From: Ereboglobus sp.
GTDB lineage: Bacteria > Verrucomicrobiota > Verrucomicrobiia > Opitutales > Opitutaceae
Length of the DNA stretch: 61,188 bases
NCBI GenBank assembly: GCA_029974595.1
Contig: JARKRC010000014.1
Location: forward strand, 1 to 61,188
Reading direction: 5' to 3'
The notes under the pieces were generated by a model, which searched no databases, was not told the origin of the DNA, and worked only from the letters and a program-made list of their open reading frames with translations. Shown piece by piece: positions 28,394-36,450 of this stretch. Position 1 is the stretch's first letter. Every line of letters starts with the position of its first letter. A program made the position numbers and the translations under genes.

Positions 28394-29854
28394 ATGCGAA
28401 TGACCGACGCCCAGATGTATGACCGTTTTCTCGCCAGCGACGCGAGTTACAACGGACGTTTTTTCACCGGCGTCCTTACCACCGGCATCTATTGCCTTCC
28501 CTCCTGCAAAGCCCGCAAACCCAAGCCTGAAAACATCCGTTTCTTCCCGACGTGCGAAGCCGCCCGGGAATTTGGACTCCGGCCCTGCCTCAAATGCCAT
28601 CCCGACGATTTTGAGCGCGGCGCCGATCCCGTCCTTGAAACCATCGAGACGCTCGTTTCCGAAATTCGCGCAACACCGCAAAACTTTTCCGATACCCGCG
28701 CCATTGTGCGGCGCTCGGGTTTTGGCACGACGCGCGTCTTCGAGCTTTTTCGGCAGCATTTCCACACCACGCCCGCCGACCTTCTCCTCCAAGCCCGGCT
28801 CAATGCCGCAAAAAACGCGCTCCTCGCCACCGCCGCGCCTATCCTAGCTGTCGCCCAAGACGCCGGTTTTGAATCGCAATCCTCCTTTCACGAACATTTC
28901 CGCCAGTTCACCGGTATGACGCCCGCGGCCTACCGCAAGCTCGCCGAACCCGGCACACGCCGCTTCGAAATCGCCCTCCCGAAAAACTATTCGCTCGCGC
29001 ATCTCCTGCGCACCCTTGCCCGCGATCCGCACAGCGTGACCGAAAAAGTTGACGGCTCCACCTACACCGCCGGCGTGCGGCTCAACGACCGGCCCGCGGT
29101 GCTCACCCTGCGATTTGGCCCGCAAGCCGTGGAGGTTCGTTTCACGTGCGCCGGACCCGGCGGATCGGCCCCTGCCGCCCACGCCCTTGTCGCCAATATC
29201 CTCGGCCTCGCGCAAGACGCGCCCGCTTTTGTCCGGCTGACCCGGCGCCTCGGCCTCTCGCGTCTCGTCGCCGGGCGCGAAGGGTTGCGCCTCCCGCAAA
29301 CGCACTCCGTTTTCGATGCGCTCACCTGGGCGATCATCGGGCAGCAAATCAATCTCCCTTTCGCATGCCTGCTCCGGCGGCGGCTGATCGAACGCGCAAG
29401 CGCGCCCATCAGCGACTCCGGGCTCCATGCGCCACCCACACCGGAAGCCGTCGCCGCGCTCGATCCCGCCGACTTGCTGCCGCTCCAGTTTTCACGCCGG
29501 AAAGCGGGCTGCCTGATCGACGCCGCCCGCCTTGTCTCCGAAGGCAAACTCGACCTCGCGCAGCTCGCCGCCCTGTCTGCCACCCGTGCCGAGCGCACGC
29601 TGCTTTGCATCCGCGGCCTCGGCCCCTGGTCGGTGAATTACATCATGATGCGCGCGCTCGGCTTTGGCGATTGCGTGCCGTATGGCGACACCGGCGTGAC
29701 CAGCGGCCTGAAAGCCCTCTTCAAGCTCGACATCCGCCCCGACGCCGACGCCACACGCCGGCTCATGGAACCCTTCTCCCCGCACCGCAGTCTCGCCACC
29801 GCGCATCTCTGGCAACTGCTCCAGCCTCAACCCATCAACCCATTCAAAACATGA
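28394..29854 (+). CDS. alkA: Ada-type activator fused to AlkA 3-methyladenine DNA glycosylase
   Basis: A 486-residue three-part protein. Residues 10-75 form the Ada zinc domain, with Cys in GIYCLPSCKARKP and RPCLKCHPD; the first Cys is the methyl-phosphotriester acceptor in Ada. Residues about 85-185 are an AraC-type helix-turn-helix. Residues about 195-480 are the AlkA N-domain and the HhH-GPD glycosylase, with catalytic Asp in YGDTGV after GIG-like RGLGPWSVNYI. This is the known Ada-AlkA fusion: a methylation-sensing activator that also removes alkylated bases. Its TGA overlaps the ogt ATG. Confidence 0.92.
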   Translation: MRMTDAQMYDRFLASDASYNGRFFTGVLTTGIYCLPSCKARKPKPENIRFFPTCEAAREFGLRPCLKCHPDDFERGADPVLETIETLVSEIRATPQNFSDTRAIVRRSGFGTTRVFELFRQHFHTTPADLLLQARLNAAKNALLATAAPILAVAQDAGFESQSSFHEHFRQFTGMTPAAYRKLAEPGTRRFEIALPKNYSLAHLLRTLARDPHSVTEKVDGSTYTAGVRLNDRPAVLTLRFGPQAVEVRFTCAGPGGSAPAAHALVANILGLAQDAPAFVRLTRRLGLSRLVAGREGLRLPQTHSVFDALTWAIIGQQINLPFACLLRRRLIERASAPISDSGLHAPPTPEAVAALDPADLLPLQFSRRKAGCLIDAARLVSEGKLDLAQLAALSATRAERTLLCIRGLGPWSVNYIMMRALGFGDCVPYGDTGVTSGLKALFKLDIRPDADATRRLMEPFSPHRSLATAHLWQLLQPQPINPFKT

Positions 29855-30357
29855 AATACTATTACGACACTTTTGTAACTCCCGTGGGCGACTTCACGGC
29901 GGCGGTCGATGAAAATGGAGCCGTTGCCGCGACGGCGTTCGGCGATTTCGAATCCACATCATGGGAGACTTCCGTGCTAAACAAGGATGGCAACACGCTT
30001 GCGCACGCCCCCGCGTGCCTCGCAAAAGTGCGCGCGCAAATCGCCGGATATTTTTCCGGCAAACTCCGCGAGTTCGATCTCCCCCTCGCGCCGTTCATCG
30101 GCACGGAGTACCAGCGCCGCGTGTGGGACGAGCTGCGCAAAATCCCTTTCGGCGAAACACGCAGCTACGGTGATCTCGCAAAAAAACTCCGCTCCTCGCC
30201 GCGCGCCGTGGGCCGCGCGAATGGCTCCAATATCATCCCCTTGATCGTCCCCTGCCACCGCGTGATCGGCGTGGACGGCTCCCTCACCGGTTTCGCCTAC
30301 GGCGTGGACATGAAGCGCAAGCTCCTCGTCCACGAAGGCGCCCTGCTCGTGGCATAA
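29851..30357 (+). CDS. ogt: methylated-DNA-protein-cysteine methyltransferase
   Basis: A 168-residue suicidal repair enzyme that takes methyl groups from O6-methylguanine onto its own Cys, here in IVPCHRVIG. Preceding motifs are RVWDELRKIPFGETRSYGDLA and AVGRANGSNIIPL. It lacks the Ada zinc domain, which is supplied by the overlapping upstream gene. The two genes therefore divide the usual Ada functions: sensing plus glycosylase in one, dealkylation in the other. Confidence 0.95.
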   Translation: MKYYYDTFVTPVGDFTAAVDENGAVAATAFGDFESTSWETSVLNKDGNTLAHAPACLAKVRAQIAGYFSGKLREFDLPLAPFIGTEYQRRVWDELRKIPFGETRSYGDLAKKLRSSPRAVGRANGSNIIPLIVPCHRVIGVDGSLTGFAYGVDMKRKLLVHEGALLVA

Positions 30358-31002
30358 AACGGGCCTATTTCGGGAAGAAAAAATAACACAGAGAGCACAG
30401 AGCCCTGGCAGGGAGTTCACCGAGCCCATCAAGACGCCACGCATCAACATGCATCCGGCAATGTGGAGTGCGGCGACATGTCCTGAAGATTACCCACAAG
30501 TCGGGGCAGACATGCTCGGGGTGCGGGGATTGTTTGGCTCGGGGAGCGCACGCGTCTCGCGTGCAGGCTTTGGCGTCCCGCCGAAGCCTGAAGGCGGGGA
30601 AATCGCGAAGACGTTTTGTTTCTCACCCCGCGCATCATGCGTATTCCGAGCAAACCGGGTTCACGCAACGACGCCACGGCGCAACGAAAAACACAGCGGA
30701 GCGGCAGCTCCCGTTGCGTCGCCGCGTCGTTGCGTGAGCCTCTTTCCGCGCAATCCCGTTTGTGTTTTATAAATCACGGAAACACGGAAGCACGGAAAAG
30801 GACGCAACCGTCGAGTTTGCCGCGTCAGCGCCGTAGCGCAGGCTTCCAGCCTGCCGGATTGAGTGGCACGGGCTGCCAGCCCGTGTGACGAGGCACAGCC
30901 TCGCCCGTTTGATAATTTGGAATTTGTCCTTTGTGATTTTTTTGGGATTGGCGGAATCTCGCTTCGCTCGGTAGGAAATTGAGATTTGGGATTTCCTCAC
31001 AT
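30358..31002. repeat. gene-free stretch with hairpin elements (type 2 and type 1)
   Basis: No convincing gene lies here. CTGAAGATTACCCACAAG (30483-30500) recurs at 40804-40821. It is followed by perfect three-base-loop hairpins: GCACGCGTCTCGCGTGC (30548-30564) and GGCTTTGGCG/CGCCGAAGCC around TCC (30566-30588, one G-T pair). A type 1 hairpin lies near 30866-30888. The left flank is simple AT-rich spacer after ogt. Confidence 0.6.
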
Positions 31003-31376
31003 GGGCAGGATGCCCATGCCACCCGAAGCGCCCAAGCCCACGGGCTGGCAGCCCGTGCCACTTCAAGCCATGCCACCTGCTCCGACATCTGCGAGCATCT
31101 GTGCCCATCTGCGGGCCACAACCGCCGGCCCCTGCGCGCGATTCCGGGACATCCTCCCTCTCACGCTTTTCTGCCGGCTTCGGTTCCGTTTTTCGGCTTC
31201 CGCTTTGCAAAGTTTCCATTTCCCCAAAGCGCCAAACTTAATCTGGAAATCAAGTTACATTTGACTTCTTATGCCTTCATCATAAAAAGCTTATCCATGA
31301 TGAGATCCAATATCTCTTCTTTCTCTGCTCTCCCAAAAACCGGAACTCTGAGTTCCACTCAATAACACTATTAGGC
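31003..31376 (+). repeat. 374-bp direct repeat, copy A
   Basis: This segment is clearly homologous, base by base and with equal length, to 33352-33725. Both start in a type 1 hairpin array (GGGCAGGATGCCC), run through the same non-coding sequence, and end at AATAACACT-rTTAsGC, a few bases upstream of a small gene's start codon. The end (ATTAGGC at 31370-31376) resembles the GTTRRRY core that opens integron cassettes. Confidence 0.8.
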
Positions 31377-31387
31377 AGAAAAATACA

Positions 31388-32173
31388 ATGAAACCTGAAA
31401 AAGCTAAGTCCCTTCTGCAGGAACTAATAGAGAAGTCGCGTTCGTTTCCTTATAGGGAGAAGTTCTCTCCAGAATGGAATGCATGGCAGCGCGAGACAGA
31501 GGTTGCTATCGAGAGGATATTTTCTACTGACTCTCGAAACCTTAAAGATTTCTCAGACATATCCTACTCACCCGGAGTTTGGTATTCAGGGATGCCTGAA
31601 TCGACTAAGGTGAATTCCTATAATAAGGGAATGGAGACCGCTCGGCAGTATCTTGCCTCGATGATTCAGGAGCTTGATCTCTATGGCGATGAGGCGGCTG
31701 ATGGACCGACAGATATCAAATCCAGGTTGAGGGAGCTATTTCGGCGCTTCCATCTGGTAGGACGCCAGCTGCGCCAAAGACGGGAGGCTCGGCCCACAAT
31801 CGAAATCGAAGATGAATACGATGTCCAAGACATGCTTCACTCCCTTTTGCATCTATATGCAGATGACATTCGGGCCGAGGAGTGGACGCCGTCATATGCC
31901 GGCGGCGGAGCGCGTATGGATTTCCTCTTAAAAAAAGAAAAAATTGTTATTGAAGTAAAAAAGACAAGGAAAGGACTTCAGGCAAAGGAAGTAGGGGATC
32001 AGTTGATTATAGACACCGGGAGATACTCAGCTCATCCGGAATGTCGCTCGCTCTTCTGCTTTGTTTATGATCCAGAAGGGCGCATTTCGAATCCTGCTGG
32101 ATTGGAAAGCGACCTTTCTCGGAAAGACGACACTATCGACGTCGAAGTATTCATATTCCCTAAAGGAACTTGA
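31388..32173 (+). CDS. PD-(D/E)XK nuclease-domain protein (DpnII/MboI-type)
   Basis: A 261-residue protein of unknown exact role. Residues about 150-255 match the DpnII/MboI-type restriction-nuclease-like domain: Asp in GARMDFLL, then IVIEVKKTRKGLQAKEVGDQ, giving the D...E-x-K metal site, and LFCFVYDPEGRISNPAGLE. The N-terminal half is helical and unassigned. Such proteins are frequent in defence islands and integron cassettes. The gene is AT-richer than the core genome, starts 11 bases after an attC-like core and is followed five bases after its stop by an attC-like site, exactly as a cassette gene would be. Confidence 0.75.
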   Translation: MKPEKAKSLLQELIEKSRSFPYREKFSPEWNAWQRETEVAIERIFSTDSRNLKDFSDISYSPGVWYSGMPESTKVNSYNKGMETARQYLASMIQELDLYGDEAADGPTDIKSRLRELFRRFHLVGRQLRQRREARPTIEIEDEYDVQDMLHSLLHLYADDIRAEEWTPSYAGGGARMDFLLKKEKIVIEVKKTRKGLQAKEVGDQLIIDTGRYSAHPECRSLFCFVYDPEGRISNPAGLESDLSRKDDTIDVEVFIFPKGT

Positions 32174-32178
32174 AATGA

Positions 32179-32276
32179 GCCTAACAAGGCGTCAGAGCCA
32201 ACGCCCACGGCTGTCACGTCTCCTGCTGCGCAGGAGTCGCGCCAGCCGTAGGCGTGGCTCATCTTGAACGTTGACA
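32179..32276 (+). repeat. attC-like recombination site (integron cassette end)
   Basis: The site begins with GCCTAAC, matching the RYYYAAC inverse core, then AAGGC. The arms 32195-32213 and 32243-32260 pair over nearly all bases, with one unpaired extra base and one mismatch, around a terminal hairpin CTCCTGC-TGC-GCAGGAG (32220-32236). The right core is GTTGACA (32270-32276), a weak match to GTTRRRY. Size (98 bases), bulged base and position right after one stop and before the next start fit attC. Confidence 0.6.
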
Positions 32277-32284
32277 AAAGATAT

Positions 32285-32842
32285 ATGCGAAACCCTATTA
32301 TTATTGGTGCTGCGCTCTTAATGCTCTGCGTGTCGATTTTCGCTGGAATCATATATTTTTGGCTACATCTGCCATCGGATGATTCTATAATTGCCACCTT
32401 TCGTAGCCACCGCACAGAGTTCGATAAGATTCTGACGATGGTTCGGGATGATAGGGCTCATGGATGGATTCCTGCTCACCCAGTTCGCATTGACCCAAGC
32501 TGGGGACGCCCCGACAAAGTTGATTCACGGACCAAGGAGATGCCACTGGAGCGATTCGACGAATACGTGAGACTATTTCATAGCATCGGATTACGCCATG
32601 GGCTGACGGTTGGTAGTGGAGAGGAGGTTACTTTTAATTTTGCAGTCCGTGGTTTACTTGTGATTGCTCCATGCACATACGTAGGCATAGTTTACAAACC
32701 AGACAAGCGAGGGAGGGAAATCGTTGATAGTCTATCGGAAAAACGGCTTCCTCAAAAGGATGGCCACATAGCAGCAGGTCTGTATCTTCGCCCCATAGAG
32801 TCAGAGCCAGATTGGTTTGTTTATAGATACGAGTTTGACTGA
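32285..32842 (+). CDS. membrane-anchored hypothetical protein (cassette gene)
   Basis: A 185-residue protein from ATG 32285 (MRNPIIIGAALLML); a TTG seven codons upstream, inside the attC-like site, is less likely. One N-terminal membrane helix (residues about 4-26) is followed by a soluble domain of about 155 residues with no family I recognise (segments DKILTMVRDDRAHGWIPAHP and ERFDEYVRLFHSIGL). It is AT-rich, on the same strand as its neighbours, and starts nine bases after the attC-like right core. Probably a cassette gene of unknown function. Confidence 0.65.
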   Translation: MRNPIIIGAALLMLCVSIFAGIIYFWLHLPSDDSIIATFRSHRTEFDKILTMVRDDRAHGWIPAHPVRIDPSWGRPDKVDSRTKEMPLERFDEYVRLFHSIGLRHGLTVGSGEEVTFNFAVRGLLVIAPCTYVGIVYKPDKRGREIVDSLSEKRLPQKDGHIAAGLYLRPIESEPDWFVYRYEFD

Positions 32843-32874
32843 ATCGAAGAAAGAGCCAAACCACTAGGCAAAGA

Positions 32875-33279
32875 ATGAACGTTCTATCGAAGTTGCGCCG
32901 ACTCCTTTCGCTAAGGAAATACACCGAGCGGAGCATCAAATACGATGCGGACGGATTCAACGTCTACTTCGATGGAGTGCTCGCAAAATCGGTTCGATGG
33001 GACGAAGTCTTGGAGATTGTGGCATTCAAGCAGGATCTCTTTTCCTTCGACAGCATTTGTTTCGGCTTTCGCTGCGATGATTCGGGCGTTTATGAGTCCG
33101 TCGGTGAACACGAAGTGAACTTCGACAACTTCAGCAGGCTCGTTGTCGCGCGATTCCCCGGCTTTCAGACCGATTGGTATGCAACGGTCGTGCAGCCGCC
33201 GTTCGTTGAGAATTGGACGACAGTTTGGCAAGCAGCGTGCATAAAAAATGCCGAACAAGGCGATAGAGCCAACGGCTAA
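32875..33279 (+). CDS. hypothetical small protein (cassette gene)
   Basis: A 134-residue protein beginning MNVLSKLRRLLSLRK. It has a beta-rich core (GFNVYFDGVLAKSVRWDEVLEIVAFKQDLFSFDSI) and a C-terminal FVENWTTVWQ. It resembles small proteins common in cassettes and immunity loci, but I cannot name a family. Its last codons run into an attC-like left half (GCCGAACAAGGC ... CCAACGGC), so the stop is supplied by the joined sequence. It lies 32 bases after the previous gene and may share its cassette. Confidence 0.6.
   Translation: MNVLSKLRRLLSLRKYTERSIKYDADGFNVYFDGVLAKSVRWDEVLEIVAFKQDLFSFDSICFGFRCDDSGVYESVGEHEVNFDNFSRLVVARFPGFQTDWYATVVQPPFVENWTTVWQAACIKNAEQGDRANG
33249..33276 (+). repeat. attC-like left half-site, interrupted (junction 1)
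   Basis: GCCGAAC-AAGGC-GATAGAG-CCAACGGC parallels the left half of the 32179 site (GCCTAAC-AAGGC-GTCAGAG-CCAACGCC). The expected right half does not follow. Instead the sequence passes into TAATCTTCAGGACATGACCG and a hairpin array. A right-core-like GTTACGC appears only at 33719. Confidence 0.55.
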
Positions 33280-33729
33280 TCTTCAGGACATGACCGCGCG
33301 CTCCAAAGGGGGTTGAGTGGCACGGACGACTCGCCCGTGTTCCGAAGACACGGGCAGGATGCCCGTGCCACCCGACCCGCCCAAGCTCACGGGCTGGCAG
33401 CCCGTGCCACTTCAAGTCATGCCACCTGCTCCGACATCTGCGAGTATCTGTGCCCATCTCCGGTCCACAACCGCCGGCTCCTACGCATGATTCCGGGGCA
33501 TCCTCGCTCTCACATTTTTCTGCCGGCTTCGGTTCCGTTTTTCGGCTTCCGCTTTACAAGGTTTCCATTTCCCCAAAAAGCCGAACGCAACCCGAAAATC
33601 AAGTTACGTTTGACTTCTGACATCCTCATCATAAAAAACTTATCCATGATAAAATTCTACATCCCTTCTTTCTCTCCTCTGCCCAAAACCGGAACTCCGA
33701 GTTTTGCTTAATAACACTGTTACGCTAAA
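33277..33729 (+). repeat. gene-free element: hairpin array plus 374-bp direct repeat copy B
   Basis: The gap contains TAATCTTCAGGACATGACCG, then type 1 hairpins (33312-33412), then the rest of copy B of the direct repeat (33352-33725; copy A at 31003-31376), ending in GTTACGC (33719-33725) just before the next ATG. No gene is visible. It sits between what look like the two halves of one attC site. Confidence 0.65.
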
Positions 33730-33936
33730 ATGACCACGAGATTGAAGTTTGCCCTAATTGCCGGTTTAGTCGGCCTTGTGCTCGGTGTTATTACGGCTTG
33801 GTTTGTCTGGCGACAAGGAGAGTCGTTTCCTGCATATATTATTATTCCTTTTTTAGTATTATTTTCGTTTTGTGGTTTTTTTATGAAGAAAGACTGGATA
33901 TATGAAGTGTTGGAGTTTTTCACCCGCGTTTGGTAG
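33730..33936 (+). CDS. small two-helix membrane protein (cassette gene)
   Basis: A 68-residue hydrophobic protein: residues about 7-26 (ALIAGLVGLVLGVITAWFVW) and 36-52 (IIIPFLVLFSFCGFFM) are membrane helices, with a short charged C-terminus. The ATG lies four bases after the GTTACGC core-like sequence, the tiny leader typical of cassettes. The function is unknown. About 90 bases of unassigned sequence follow before the next gene. Confidence 0.55.
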   Translation: MTTRLKFALIAGLVGLVLGVITAWFVWRQGESFPAYIIIPFLVLFSFCGFFMKKDWIYEVLEFFTRVW

Positions 33937-34029
33937 CTTCCTTACTGCGTTTTCCTTTCGCACGTCACCTCCGACGAAGAGGTTTAAGAAAGAGACTAAC
34001 CAGCAGCCAAAGCCAATGCGGATAACAAG

Positions 34030-34449
34030 GTGATCGAAGGCTGGCACAACGACGACTATCTGGTTCTTTTCGAAGACCAAGCAGAGGCAATCCGTTTAAC
34101 GGAAGCCTATGGTCTGCGAGAGTATTTACCTGACTACACGATTTTAGGACTACGTGGCTGGGACGACTTCATCCTCGCCGACGCACAAGGGCAGTTTTTC
34201 ACTATTCCCACAGTGCCACTGGAGCCGAAGCATATTGAACCATTTAGCTTTTCAGTGGATTTAGCGGCCATAAAATCCGACGAACGTTTCAGAAATAAAG
34301 TGAAGTGGTATGTGAAGCCAATTTTGTTTGGTGGCGATCCAAATGCGAAAGAGAATATAATTTGGATTTCATATGAACAGCACACCGAACTCGTCCGCTG
34401 GTGGAGCAAACTTTACCGTGACATAATTAATCAAAAGGAAGAAACCTAA
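34030..34449 (+). CDS. immunity-like / SMI1-KNR4-like hypothetical protein (cassette gene)
   Basis: A 139-residue acidic protein starting with GTG (MIEGWHNDDYLVLFEDQAEA). The stretch RLTEAYGLREYLPDYTILGLRGWDDFILADAQGQFFTIPTVP, seen here in pieces, has the look of SMI1/KNR4-type proteins: a Gly-Trp-Asp-Asp turn followed by a Pro-rich strand. Many of those act as immunity proteins to secreted toxins. No toxin gene adjoins it. The stop overlaps an attC-like half-site at 34445. Family assignment is tentative. Confidence 0.6.
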   Translation: MIEGWHNDDYLVLFEDQAEAIRLTEAYGLREYLPDYTILGLRGWDDFILADAQGQFFTIPTVPLEPKHIEPFSFSVDLAAIKSDERFRNKVKWYVKPILFGGDPNAKENIIWISYEQHTELVRWWSKLYRDIINQKEET

Positions 34450-34470
34450 CAAGGCTCTGCACCCAACGGC
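34445..34470 (+). repeat. attC-like left half-site, interrupted (junction 2)
   Basis: ACCTAAC-AAGGC-TCTGCA-CCCAACGGC matches the attC left consensus, with RYYYAAC fully kept. As at junction 1 it stops at ...CCAACGGC and continues as TAATCTTCAGGACATGACCG. The two junctions share about 27 identical bases. Confidence 0.55.
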
Positions 34471-34509
34471 TAATCTTCAGGACATGACCGTGCGCTCCAA
34501 AGGGGTTGA

Positions 34510-34637
34510 GTGGCACGAGCGACTCGCCCGTGTTCCGAAGACACGGGCAGGATGCCCGTGCCACCCGACCCACATGGGCGGGTCGCCCATGCCACCCGAA
34601 CCGCCCAAGCCCACGGGCTGGCAGCCCGTGCCACCCA
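34510..34637. repeat. REP-like hairpin array, type 1
   Basis: The 369-base gap before glnA contains three hairpin kinds in order: ACGGGCAGGATGCCCGT, GGGCGGGTCGCCC and CACGGGCTGGCAGCCCGTG, joined by TGCCACCCGA-like linkers. They are the same modules and order as at 3962-4185 and 33312-33412. Beyond it (34640-34740) I see only unassigned sequence. Confidence 0.75.
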
Positions 34638-34741
34638 ACCCACCATTCGCGATTAAAACCATCCGCCTCATCATCCACCTCCGATCTTCTATCTCCTATA
34701 TTCTACATTCTATATTCTATATTCTGGCATCCCCTCCCCAT

Positions 34742-34794
34742 AAAAAAACAAGACCGCGGGCGCAGCCTGAATGGCTTTGCCTGCGGTCTTGTTT
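34742..34794 (-). terminator. intrinsic terminator downstream of glnA
   Basis: On the minus strand, arms 34783-34794 and 34746-34757 (AAACAAGACCGC on the plus strand) pair over twelve bases and are followed by a run of T (A at 34742-34748 on the plus strand). It lies 25 bases after the glnA stop. The symmetric T-run also allows plus-strand termination. Confidence 0.8.
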
Positions 34795-34818
34795 ATATCG
34801 GAGCTGTTTCTCGCGTCC

Positions 34819-36240
34819 TCAGATGTCGAAGTAGAGGTGGAATTCGTGCGGGTGCGGGCGCAGGCGCACGGCGTCGTATTCGCCTTTTTTCATGACAATG
34901 TAATTGTCGATGAAATCCTTGCTGAAGACGCCTCCGCGCAGGAGGAAATCGTGGTCGGCTTGCAGCGCGTCGATCGCGCCGCGGAGCGAATCGGGCACGT
35001 GCGGCACCTTGGCGAGCTCCTCGGGCGGGAGGTCGTAGAGGTTCTTGTCGAACGGCTCGCCCGGATGGATTTTGTTCATCACACCGTCGAGGCCGGCCAT
35101 GAGAAGCGCGGCGTTGCACAGGTAGGGATTGGCCGCCGGGTCGGGCGTGCGGTATTCGATGCGCTTGGCCTTCGGGCTCGGGCTGTAGGTCGGGATGCGG
35201 ATCGAGGCGGAGCGGTTGCGCGCGGAATACGCGAGGTTCACCGGCGCTTCATAGCCGGGGACGAGGCGCTTGTAGGAATTGTTGGTGGGATTGCAGATGG
35301 CGCAAAGCGCGGGGGCGTGCTTGAGAATGCCGCCGATGAAGTAGAGCGCCATTTCGCTGAGGTTCGCATAGCCGTTGCCGTAGAACAGGGGCTTGCCGTC
35401 CTTCCAGAGCGATATGTGCGTGTGCATGCCGGAGCCGTTGTCACCGAAGAGGGGGTTGGGCATGAAGGTCGCGGTTTTGCCGTGCTTGTAGGCGACGTTT
35501 TTGACGACGTATTTGTAGAGCGACATCTTGTCGGAGGTGCGCAGGAGCGTGTCGTAAACAATGTCGATCTCGGCCTGGCCGGCGGTGGCGACCTCGTGGT
35601 GCTCGCGCTCGATTTTGATGCCGAGCGAAATCATCGTGAGGATCATCTCGTTGCGGATGTCGATGAGCTTGTCGGTGGGGGCGACGGGGAAGTAGCCTTC
35701 CTTGTGCCGGATTTTGTAGCCGAGGTTGGGCGCGCCGTTTTCCTCCTTTTCGCGTCCGGTGTTCCAGATGCCTTCGATGGAATCGAGTTTGTAGCTGGCG
35801 AAATTGGAGCCGCCGCCGTAGCTCACGCTGTCGAAAATGAAGAACTCCGCCTCAGGACCGAAATAGGCCGCGTCGGCAAGGCCGGTGCCCTTGAGATAGG
35901 CCTCGGCTTTTTTCGCGATGGCGCGCGGGTCGCGCTCGTAGGGCTCGCGGGTGAGCGGGTCAAACGTGTCGCAGGTGAGCGAAAGCGTGGCGTTGGCGGC
36001 GAACGGGTCGATGAACGCCGTGGCGGGATCGGGTATGACGATCATGTCCGACGAGTTGATGACCTTCCAACCACGCACGGACGAGCCGTCGAAGCCGAGC
36101 CCCTCGGTGAAGACTTCCTCCGTGAGCTCGGAGGTAGGAATTGCGAAATGCTGCCAGGTGCCGTGGATGTCGCAGAGTTTGAAATCGACGATCTTCACGT
36201 CCTTTTCCTTGGCAAGTTTGATGACGTCTTTGGGTGTCAT
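34819..36240 (-). CDS. glnA: glutamine synthetase type I
   Basis: A 473-residue GSI that makes glutamine from glutamate, ammonia and ATP. Features: [15 protein letters not shown] at the N-terminus, FDGSSVRGW, the latch region [25 protein letters not shown] (metal Glu), [15 protein letters not shown] (metal His), the [26 protein letters not shown] substrate region, and [11 protein letters not shown] containing the Tyr that is adenylylated in GSI-beta enzymes. ATG 36240 ([10 protein letters not shown]) is the canonical start. It stands alone with its own terminator. Confidence 0.97.
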   Translation of the reverse strand: MTPKDVIKLAKEKDVKIVDFKLCDIHGTWQHFAIPTSELTEEVFTEGLGFDGSSVRGWKVINSSDMIVIPDPATAFIDPFAANATLSLTCDTFDPLTREPYERDPRAIAKKAEAYLKGTGLADAAYFGPEAEFFIFDSVSYGGGSNFASYKLDSIEGIWNTGREKEENGAPNLGYKIRHKEGYFPVAPTDKLIDIRNEMILTMISLGIKIEREHHEVATAGQAEIDIVYDTLLRTSDKMSLYKYVVKNVAYKHGKTATFMPNPLFGDNGSGMHTHISLWKDGKPLFYGNGYANLSEMALYFIGGILKHAPALCAICNPTNNSYKRLVPGYEAPVNLAYSARNRSASIRIPTYSPSPKAKRIEYRTPDPAANPYLCNAALLMAGLDGVMNKIHPGEPFDKNLYDLPPEELAKVPHVPDSLRGAIDALQADHDFLLRGGVFSKDFIDNYIVMKKGEYDAVRLRPHPHEFHLYFDI

Positions 36241-36450
36241 GGTGATCAATGTAAGCGTGGTTTTTGATTTGGCCTGGCGGCGTGTTCCCGGATGCGCGAC
36301 TGCGCGAATCCAAGTTTTGCCGTGTCGGTCAGGAACCACAAAAGCACATTTGATGCCAAGCTCTCGTCATGTTTTATGAATGTGATTACATATTAATAAT
36401 CAATAATATAAAAACAATAAAACCAGCCGCGCGCCGGCGGCAAAGCAGCC

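Noticed and set aside
30449..31365. Several 90-150 codon frames over the hairpin arrays
   Set aside because: Their repeated CHPTGWQPVP-type content comes directly from the palindromic repeats.
33937..34029. Possible further attC site after the small two-helix membrane gene
   Set aside because: GACTAACC and GGATAACAAGG resemble attC parts but fail the RYYYAAC core and show no paired arms.
34771..36267. 498-codon plus-strand frame opposite glnA
   Set aside because: glnA on the minus strand is unmistakable; the plus frame is Val/Ala/Arg-rich without any domain.
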